A stretch of 64,000 nt of DNA from Biomphalaria glabrata (lineage: Eukaryota > Mollusca > Gastropoda > Planorbidae). Below, piece by piece: positions 55,335-64,000 of the stretch; the first letter of the stretch is position 1; every line of letters begins with the position of its first letter. Under the pieces are notes generated by a model. The model did no database searches. It saw only the letters and a program-made list of their open reading frames with translations, and had not been told where the DNA came from. Made by a program: the position numbers and the translations under genes. The stretch covers positions 17,759,001 through 17,823,000 of the forward strand of contig NC_074723.1 of assembly GCF_947242115.1 (NCBI RefSeq), read 5' to 3'.

Positions 55335-56060
55335 TTTTTTTTTTACTTTAATTATGATTCATTTAACATTACATTTATATTATACATTTAAAGTATGCCT
55401 ATAGTATGACAACTATTGAATGACACATTTTACAAATGTTTCCAGAATTCTAAATACGTTGATATGTTTGTAGGTACCTCTGTATTTTTAAGTCCCATTT
55501 GTGGTTAGGCTCATTGTCTAGTGAAACAATTATTAAATTCTAACGTTTTGAGCCTAGTTTACATTAGGCTGGTCTTGAATTAGTAATAAATTTAGGATTG
55601 CTATTTTATATATGTTATAGTTGGGGTTAGATTTTCATTATCATAAAAGTTGTGTTATTATATATCCTTCTAGCCGGACATTACCCGCAGCCTGCGGGCC
55701 TAAGTTTGTGTTTACTAATCAAGTAGATTGGATTTAGATGTATGTTAAACTTAGCTAATGATCCTTTCATGTTTCTCTCTTTCGCCACGAAAATAAAAGA
55801 AGTTTTGCGAAAATGGGTTTACTCGTGAAGCCGATACATTCATATCTATTAAAAAAAGAAAAGAGAGCGAGATGAATGAGATTATAAAGTGCGTCAGGAT
55901 GTCTAAATTCACAGGAACGAAACATGTAAAAATGCTTTTGAAACACAAATTTGAAGGTAAATAATGAAATCAATAGACTATAGTTTGTATTTCCATGCGT
56001 CAAAGTAAAAAAAACTATCTGTACGAAGTGTAGTTTTAAAAATTAGATCTAGATCCTTTC
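55335..56060. other. Intergenic, 3' of gene D, nothing recognised
   Basis: AT-rich DNA. Short open frames at 55,751-56,003 show no motif. Confidence 0.45.
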
Positions 56061-56557
56061 GATCATGTCTCTGTAAACATGACCTAGATCCATAAAATAT
56101 TATCATTTTCATAGAGTTGGGCAACCTTTTTTTTTTGAGGGTCTTGAGTTTATTTTAGGGCTACTATACATACGTTACGGTTCCAGTTAGCACCCGAGGA
56201 ACATTTCTGCCAAGTTTTATCAAGATTGGTCAAACGGATTTGTTTTCCATGCGGGACATACATACATAGGCCTACATACATACGCCTTACTTTTTACTTT
56301 ATAATATAAAGAAGATGAATACGTTTGTGTTCAAATTTTAAGGTTTTAATTTCTTCTCTGCTTGCCATTAATTTCAAAATATGTTTTCAATCTGAATAGT
56401 TTCACATATTTTGATGTACAGTAGTGCTTTTAGAAACTATAACGTATAAAAATAAATACTGATCTTACATGAAATATAAAATTATTACTTTATAAAACCT
56501 GTTTTTTTTATTTACTAGAACATAACATTAGCTAGCTGCCAAATTCGGATCTGAAAT

Positions 56558-56792
56558 TTAGTAAGGTAAAATATTTCCTTTGAGGTCAATCAATTTCCCA
56601 TTGCTCTCTTCGCCGGCTCTTCCAATGGTTTGAAGACAATCTCGGATGCTTTCTTCAATGCCCAAAGGGGCCTCACTGGAGCCCATATCTGTCTTTACCC
56701 AGCCAGGGTGCAATGCAGTCACCAAGATGCCAACATCTCTCAACTCTCTAGCAAGAAGGACCGTAGCCATGTCCAGTGCAGTTTTGGAACAT
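56558..56792 (-). CDS. SDR gene D, last coding exon only
   Basis: A 235-bp exon, the same length and phase as exon 4 of genes A, B and C. It starts after an AG acceptor with the split Lys codon, then CSKTALDMATVLLAREL, so the active-site Y-x-x-x-K motif is completed here (CSK), then VTALHPGWVKTDMGSSEAPL, and ends NGKLIDLKGNILPY. AATAAA follows 46 nt after the stop (56,507-56,512). Exons 1 to 3 are not found between here and the window end; the intron contains a SINE and the LARD-like element, so they should lie beyond 64,000. It is the fourth member of the tandem array. Confidence 0.85.
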
Positions 56793-56814
56793 CTGAAATG
56801 GAAAAAAAAAAAAA

Positions 56815-58085
56815 AAAGCTCAGAACTTTAGTTTATATCTGGTCTTACTGATATTTATTTATCAACAAGAAGTTTGCAGCAAAAATTAAAAAAAAATGAT
56901 GTCATTTGAGAGTCAGTTGGACTTACACTTACATATAATTACACAGACTCAAAACTAAATCGCATTCGCGTCTGTGTTTATATTCTACATACGTTCACTG
57001 TAACAGGAACTGTCTTTCAAATTATATTTAAAAAATAAGTTTAGACCTACATGAATGCAATATCAGTCATTTAATTTTTGAAAAACGAGAACGCTACGAA
57101 AGATCAAAGGCTGCCGTTGCAATCAGATTTATATCAAACACGATGAATGTTTAGAAAAATCGGAGGTGCAATAACCTTTGTATTTATTAATTTATTTAAA
57201 TCTAAGCGTGACAGACAGTCGGGAAGCAAATAAACAACAACATATTGTTCGCTGAAAATAACTATCGAGACACAATCTAATTATCACATAATTATCACAT
57301 AACAATTTTAGTTTGGCCAAAAGGGAGGTAAATTGTCGCACGTATCGTACACGTCAACTATTCTCTTTTAAATTGAATGTTTGTTCAATGTTGTCGTTGC
57401 TTCAGATGTGAAGGTAATCTACATCCTAGCCCAAACCTCCCGCAGGAAGACGATGAATTGCAGCAGGCAGGGTATGAACCCGAGACCATCAAGACACAGA
57501 AACGACAGTCATGCACACCTACCGCACGACCAGGCAGCCATCCATGCTAAAGGCTACATGGGATGTTTTTTTAATACCCAGAGAAAATATACACCCCACC
57601 CCATTAAATAAACAAAAACTAAGGGTATATATTTATACACTGTAGATCGCAGACTTTATCAAAGTCAGCAGTGGTTTACTATTAGGAATAGTATAGTGGC
57701 TCCGTGGAAATAGTGGGCGTGATGCATAGATCTAGTTCCTTAGATAGCAAAGGACTGACAGAAGAAAATCTAATGCAAACATCAAACTTGTTAGTCCACT
57801 AGGCATGGCCGCCTAGGCCGGATTTAAGTAGTTGGAGACCCTATGCAGAATTTTTGTGGAGGCTCCCTCACTTTTTTTCTAAAGTTTTAATAAAAATCCC
57901 CTTTACAATACATATATCTAAAAGAATGCCATATTTTAGAGTTCTTGTACATGTAATCTTATTTTATGTTTTGTAAAAATATATTTAATATGCATATTGT
58001 AGTAAAAAAAGAAGTATATATTTTTTTAAAAGCTTATATCGACTCACTTTGTCTATCTGTCTGGTAAAAAGTAATTTATCCGACA
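56815..58085. repeat. Paralogous block, gene D intron copy
   Basis: Counterpart of 26,030-27,230, similar along its full length including the embedded SINE. Both blocks end with the same 'ctgtctggtaaaaag' repeat. Confidence 0.65.
57385..57541 (-). mobile_element. tRNA-derived SINE, type 1
   Basis: Minus strand: GGCTGCCTGGTCGTGCGGTA, GGTCTCGGGTTCATACCC and GGGAGGTTTGGGCTA in order. It is at the same place within the paralogous block as the copy at 26,530-26,697, so it predates that duplication. Confidence 0.7.
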
Positions 58086-58238
58086 CCCTGTTTCGGATCA
58101 AGCTGAAAATTTGCACATTCATTTCTTTTATCTGACAACGCAAGAATCAATAAGAAAAAAACAACAACAATTAGTTTATTAACTATTCTATTAATTAATC
58201 TTTTTAGTATCTGGAGCAAGGGAAAGTAATTATACTTC

Positions 58239-61200
58239 TGTGAGCGTGCTATCCTAGGTCTATTTGTTATCTATTTTTATCTGTATTTCAATCTATTTAC
58301 TTTATATAGGCCAGGCTAGAATAATTTAATTTAGTGTCTTTTCTTCTTGCATCGGTCAGTGCTGTGTGTTTGTAGTTTCCGCTATTTATAACTTCTGCTA
58401 GTTTTAGTCTTTTTCTGTTATTTGTGTTTTACTTGTAGAGGAAAAGTAGTTTTAAAAATAGTTAACTAGCCTTAGAGTTGTTGGCACTGTTTCCATTTCT
58501 TTGTCCCTGATTAGTTCTACGTATTTTTGTCTTTAGCGCTTAGGTTAGGTTAGTAGTTATTTTCTAATTTCAGTTTAAGTGCAAGTCTAGAAGCTGTATA
58601 GGGTCCCTGTACGAGTTTAGAACATAAATATCTTTCTTCTTCCTTTTTGTATTTTTGTAAGATTTAATTTTTAAGATTCTCTTTTTTATGCTGTTTAATT
58701 TGGTATATAATGTTGTGTAGTCCGTGTCTTTAGTAATTTTCTAGATTTTATTATAGCGTACGGCTAGGTACAAATTAGGCGTATCAGTAGTCCAGTTTAG
58801 TTTTAGGTAATTAGCGTGACGTCATGCTCTCCGATATGTTCGCGCTGACCAGTTATAGCTAGCTCCAGAACCACGTTGAGCCCTCTTTTGTCTTGACCAG
58901 TGGTCAGTGCTGACAGTGGTGCCGGTGTAGAGCTAATTGTGTGTAGTGTAATTTCAGCTGGGACCGCCTGTAAGTTGGAAAATGTTTTTATTTTATTTCT
59001 TTAGTTTGTATTTGTATTAGTTATTCCTACATCTACTGTTATAGTCTAGATGTGGACTGATTAGTGTAGTGGCATCACTGGCTAGTTAATTAGCCATGAT
59101 TGTCTATGATGGAACCGGAAGGTCCATTAAGCTGGATAGCGTCACCCCTTCCTTCCCCCCCCCCCCCCAGCTATCCCTAATAATCCCCTTATTGTTTTTC
59201 TATACTATGTCTATTTGTAAATATTTTATTATCTTATATTCTTATGTATTTTTATTTTATTAGTGATTCTTTTTGGTAGTTTCTGAAGCGTAGTTGGCAG
59301 ATAATATTATTTTTAATTTTGTTGTACTTTTATGTACAAGATGGCGGCTGGCATAAGCCGGCTCATTAACCTAGATCTTATGTGTATTGTTGTGACTTTT
59401 ATCTGATGTTATCTAGATCTGTTTATTGTCTACCCAGCCTGTGTGGGTTGTGGCGTAGACTTGACCTAAAATTCTGTGGCTTTTATTAGCTACATGGAGG
59501 CTAATTACTAATATGTAATTACCTCATGTCTCTAGGTCGGTTTGTGTACTAGACTAGGTCTAGTCTAGCTTTTTTTAACTTTTTACTATTTTTTAACGTT
59601 TTTATGTATTGATTTTTGCAGGCTATCCTTACTGCAGTACCGCTGTTGTTAGTCTACTGCCTGTAGGCTGTTGTTAGTCTACTGCCTGTAGGCTGTTGTT
59701 AGTCTACTGCCTGTAGGCTGTTGTTAGTCTACTGCCATTAGTCTGCCATCGCCTCCATGTACCTTTTTTTGTTATATTTTGTTAATTCTAAGCTTAGGTC
59801 TAGGGTAGTAATTGTCGTGATGTAGTTAGATAGTTGGTTTGGTTAGTTTGTTAGTGTTTGTAGTGGTGTAGATTTAGACTAATTTAGAGGGTTTTAGTTA
59901 GTTGCTGAGTTCAGTTGTAGTGTTAGTGTAGCTCTATATGTTATATTTTATTATTGATTTATTTGTGTATGTAAATAAAGTTTCTTTTTGTTTTATTTAT
60001 CCTAAAGTAAAGGTTTCGTTATTGCTTTCTTTTAGTTAGCTAGATTAGTTTAGCTTAGTTTAATTGTGCTGTCTGGTTGCTTAGGCGACTCTAGCCCCTT
60101 GGTCGCAGACCGAGGTGCACAGATTGGGCCCACCACCCAGTAGAGCTACCACCAGCCTACTGTTACAAATGAATTTAATGTTGAGCAGCAGAAGAGAATA
60201 GGCCTAACACACTCGCGCCTGCCTGACCTGCTCACATTTTTTGGTGTCAGAAGTGGGATCTGTGCTTAAGTGATCAGACACACATTGTTTTCTTAGGGAT
60301 TAGGTTGTTGTTAGGTTTTTTTTGAGACTTTTGTTAGGTTGATTTAGGTTTTGGTTAGGCTTCGTTGGCGCAGTGTTAGGATTTATTAGGTTGGCAGAAT
60401 GGCAGCAGTGTTTATTTTGTTGTAGGTTGATAGGAAGTGTTTAGGATATGGATAGTCTAGTTTGTTGTTTTGTTTTATGTTGTGGTTTCCATAGTCGGTA
60501 AAGTTTTTTATTGTCGTTGAAGAGCTAGGCCTAGAAGTTGGTAGGATGTAGTTCTAGGAAGTTGTTGTAGTGCATTGTGAGGTAGTTAGTATTTGTTGTT
60601 ATGGGTTAGTGTTAGGGTTGCTAGGTTAGGTTAGGTTGGCAGAATGGCAGCAGCGGCAGGAAGGATGCAGCGGTCCCAGGCTGAAGTTGAGGGGCCTCGG
60701 AATGGCATGATCCGAGGACAAGTCTGCAGCTCTCCCATGCCTTCGGAGAGATGTCAGCCCAATGTTAACGGATGGCGAGATGACAGTTGAAGTCTGGACT
60801 GATGTGTCATCGCCAAACTTTGTTATTGAATGTGTTAAGCGATACTACCAAAACTTAGACAGTTCCAGCACGGGTTTTTTTGCAAGTAGCCATGTACTGG
60901 ACTGACAGAGGTGCCCCACTTCCACCTCTGTGTTATAAACAACTGGACCAGTTTGTCCATTAGGACGACTGTCCGCCCAGTTGCAACGTATGGTTTAATG
61001 GCCCTCACATCTTGAGGTCGCCACTGAAGAAAGCCTTCCACGTCATCTTTCTGTAAACCACATGGATTTCGCTCCTCACTTACTGGGTGTCCTGTGTCAG
61101 CCGCTGGTCATCTCTACTGGACAGCGGTGGTGGACCGGCCAGAGATGTAGAAGTCGTCAAGAGCAGAGCAAACCTGTCGTGTCTTTTTCCCTTTTATTAA

Positions 61201-64000
61201 ATGTTTTTTATATGTTCTTATCACACTGTTCATTGTGTGGCTCCTTTTATACTTTGACTTGTTTTAATGTATTTATGCATATTATTTTTAATTTGTATTT
61301 ATGCTTTGATGTATTTTGTATAATGATTTTTTTATTTTTGTATATTTCATGCTTGCTCTACTAATGGTTTTGCAACCTAGTAGATATTTTTTTAAAGTCT
61401 TTATTGGGCTTTCAATAGCCAATATTGAGCTTAGGTTGTTGGTCGCTGGTGTGCATTCTTCTAGTCATGAAAGTTGTGATGTATCGTCAAGGTACTCGTT
61501 AATGTTGTTTTGCCTTGGAGGCCATGACATAGATAAATGGCACATTGCAGCACTCGGTAGTTGCCTTTGGAAGGCATATAATGGTTTTTGTTCTTGCCTT
61601 TGGAAGGCCATGTAATGTTTTTTTAGTAGTTTGACTTTTTTTGGAGTACTTAAGGTGCTCATTAATGTCATATTAAGTTGATTTGTCTGACAGTGGTACT
61701 TTTGTTTTGTATGTATTTTTTTTCATGTATTACAACCACTGTTAGATGCCCTGTTTGCATAGGTTATAGCACTGTAGCTTCAGGTTGTGTTATGACACTT
61801 GTACCAGTTTTTTTGTGTTTTGCCATTTGGCTGAACATGTCAGCTATGTGGTGTTTTATTTTTTAATGTTTTGGTCTTTGTGACCATTGTGAGCCTTCAG
61901 TGGCTGTCCATAAGTCTGTGTGACTATGGACCTGTTTGAAGCCTGGGTGGCTTTGTATAAGTCTGTGTGACTTTGTTTTAGCCTGTGTGGCTAAGGAACT
62001 GAGTTAAGCCTCATAGAGTTCCTGTTGGTCTGTGTGACTAATCTTAGCATGTTGGGCTAGGGCGTCATTTGCTTAATGACTTTAACCGTGTAGTTTTCCT
62101 TATATTATTTTTTGTTTATCATTCCCTTTTTTAAGATGTTATGCCTTATGTGTTATATTATCTCTATTTTTGTATGTTTTATGTTTTGTATTACCTGTAT
62201 TTTCAGTTTTCTGTTGTAAGCTTTGCCACTTGTGAAGTCATTTATTACTATTAATGTATAGGTAGTACCGAGGGCTATGGTTATAGTTCTCTGTTCTTTT
62301 GAATGAATTTATTTTTATTTTATTCCTGCAGTATCTGTTTTATGATTTGTATTTTGTGTGAATTTTTATTTTTCTGCTGTATATATTTTGACGTTTTAGT
62401 CTGTATTTCGTTTTGCGGGGACGCAAAAGTCTTGAGCGGGGGTGAATGTGAGCGTGCTATCCTAGGTCTATTTGTTATCTATTTTTATCTGTATTTCAAT
62501 CTATTTACTTTATATAGGCCAGGCTAGAATAATTTAATTTAGTGTCTTTTCTTCTTGCATCGGTCAGTGCTGTGTGTTTGTAGTTTCCGCTATTTATAAC
62601 TTCTGCTAGTTTTAGTCTTTTTCTGTTATTTGTGTTTTACTTGTAGAGGAAAAGTAGTTTTAAAAATAGTTAACTAGCCTTAGAGTTGTTGGCACTGTTT
62701 CCATTTCTTTGTCCCTGATTAGTTCTACGTATTTTTGTCTTTAGCGCTTAGGTTAGGTTAGTAGTTATTTTCTAATTTCAGTTTAAGTGCAAGTCTAGAA
62801 GCTGTATAGGGTCCCTGTACGAGTTTAGAACATAAATATCTTTCTTCTTCCTTTTTGTATTTTTGTAAGATTTAATTTTTAAGATTCTCTTTTTTATGCT
62901 GTTTAATTTGGTATATAATGTTGTGTAGTCCGTGTCTTTAGTAATTTTCTAGATTTTATTATAGCGTACGGCTAGGTACAAATTAGGCGTATCAGTAGTC
63001 CAGTTTAGTTTTAGGTAATTAGCGTGACGTCATGCTCTCCGATATGTTCGCGCTGACCAGTTATAGCTAGCTCCAGAACCACGTTGAGCCCTCTTTTGTC
63101 TTGACCAGTGGTCAGTGCTGACAGTGGTGCCGGTGTAGAGCTAATTGTGTGTAGTGTAATTTCAGCTGGGACCGCCTGTAAGTTGGAAAATGTTTTTATT
63201 TTATTTCTTTAGTTTGTATTTGTATTAGTTATTCCTACATCTACTGTTATAGTCTAGATGTGGACTGATTAGTGTAGTGGCATCACTGGCTAGTTAATTA
63301 GCCATGATTGTCTATGATGGAACCGGAAGGTCCATTAAGCTGGATAGCGTCACCCCTTCCTTCCCCCCCCCCCCCCCCAGCTATCCCTAATAATCCCCTT
63401 ATTGTTTTTCTATACTATGTCTATTTGTAAATATTTTATTATCTTATATTCTTATGTATTTTTATTTTATTAGTGATTCTTTTTGGTAGTTTCTGAAGCG
63501 TAGTTGGCAGATAATATTATTTTTAATTTTGTTGTACTTTTATGTACAAGATGGCGGCTGGCATAAGCCGGCTCATTAACCTAGATCTTATGTGTATTGT
63601 TGTGACTTTTATCTGATGTTATCTAGATCTGTTTATTGTCTACCCAGCCTGTGTGGGTTGTGGCGTAGACTTGACCTAAAATTCTGTGGCTTTTATTAGC
63701 TACATGGAGGCTAATTACTAATATGTAATTACCTCATGTCTCTAGGTCGGTTTGTGTACTAGACTAGGTCTAGTCTAGCTTTTTTTAACTTTTTACTATT
63801 TTTTAACGTTTTTATGTATTGATTTTTGCAGGCTATCCTTACTGCAGTACCGCTGTTGTTAGTCTACTGCCTGTAGGCTGTTGTTAGTCTACTGCCTGTA
63901 GGCTGTTGTTAGTCTACTGCCTGTAGGCTGTTGTTAGTCTACTGCCATTAGTCTGCCATCGCCTCCATGTACCTTTTTTTGTTATATTTTGTTAATTCTA
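58239..64000 (+). mobile_element. LARD-like non-autonomous LTR element, copy 2 (runs off the window)
   Basis: 5' LTR 58,239-60,236 (1,998 bp, TGTGAGCGTG to CTGCTCACA), inner region 60,237-62,446 and 3' LTR from 62,447, cut by the window end. It has the same primer-binding site and inner landmarks as copy 1, no gag or pol genes. The two LTRs look the same over the 1.55 kb that can be compared, apart from C-tract length, so it is very young. The middle of its U3 differs from copy 1. It lies in an intron of gene D, antisense to the gene. Confidence 0.8.
60242..60259 (+). promoter_or_regulatory. Primer-binding site, tRNA-Leu type (copy 2)
   Basis: The same 18-mer as in copy 1, again five bases after the LTR. 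Confidence 0.75.

Noticed and set aside
57600-64000. Search for exons 1 to 3 of gene D
   Set aside because: No TGASRGLG, NNA(G/A) or SS..GS coding segment is present; the space is taken by the paralogous block and the LARD-like element.

Overview
This window looks like genomic DNA from a heterobranch gastropod, most likely a planorbid-type freshwater snail. The reasons are AT-rich sequence, small phase-consistent exons in repeat-filled introns, and tRNA-derived SINE families plus RTE-, I- and L2-like LINEs that I recall from such snails. The species assignment is inference. There is no bacterial or viral gene organisation.

The only host genes I can support are a head-to-tail tandem array of four short-chain dehydrogenase/reductase (SDR) genes of the C-factor/sniffer type, all on the minus strand. 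Gene A (4,683-11,623), gene B (13,911-25,156) and gene C (38,594-49,736) are complete, with four coding exons each and the same phases. Only the last exon of gene D (56,558-56,792) lies inside the window; the rest should lie beyond position 64,000. A codes for 256 residues, B and C for 257. B and C sit in a segmental duplication (about 13.57-25.97 kb versus 38.23-50.55 kb). Their coding exons 1, 2 and 4 are almost identical, but exon 3, which holds the active-site serine region, has diverged strongly. B has alanine where the catalytic serine is expected.

The rest is a layered record of mobile elements. 1-8 kb: I-like LINE pieces joined to an RTE-like LINE, and three solo LTRs between 3 and 9.5 kb. 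10-15 kb: AGATCT-rich low complexity and LINE remnants. 17.2-21.4 kb (intron 2 of B): two Helitron-like elements in tandem, each carrying LINE reverse-transcriptase pieces. 26-32 kb: two kinds of tRNA-derived SINE, a hAT-like MITE, a terminal-inverted-repeat element with an internal minisatellite, and a LINE with a twin-priming inversion. 32.8-38.1 kb: a non-coding, recently inserted LTR element (LARD-like) with a tRNA-Leu primer-binding site, sitting inside that LINE. 45.2-49.2 kb (intron 1 of C): a repeat cluster with an R4/Dong-like LINE, an L2-like LINE and an unusual element whose inverted ends are tandem 16-mers. 52.2-54.6 kb: a broken Ty3/gypsy-type LTR element. 58.2 kb to the window end: a second copy of the LARD-like family with a different central U3 segment, lying in an intron of gene D.

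The B/C duplication is useful in itself: several insertions present in one copy are missing at the matching place in the other, so their boundaries and relative ages can be read from the window.
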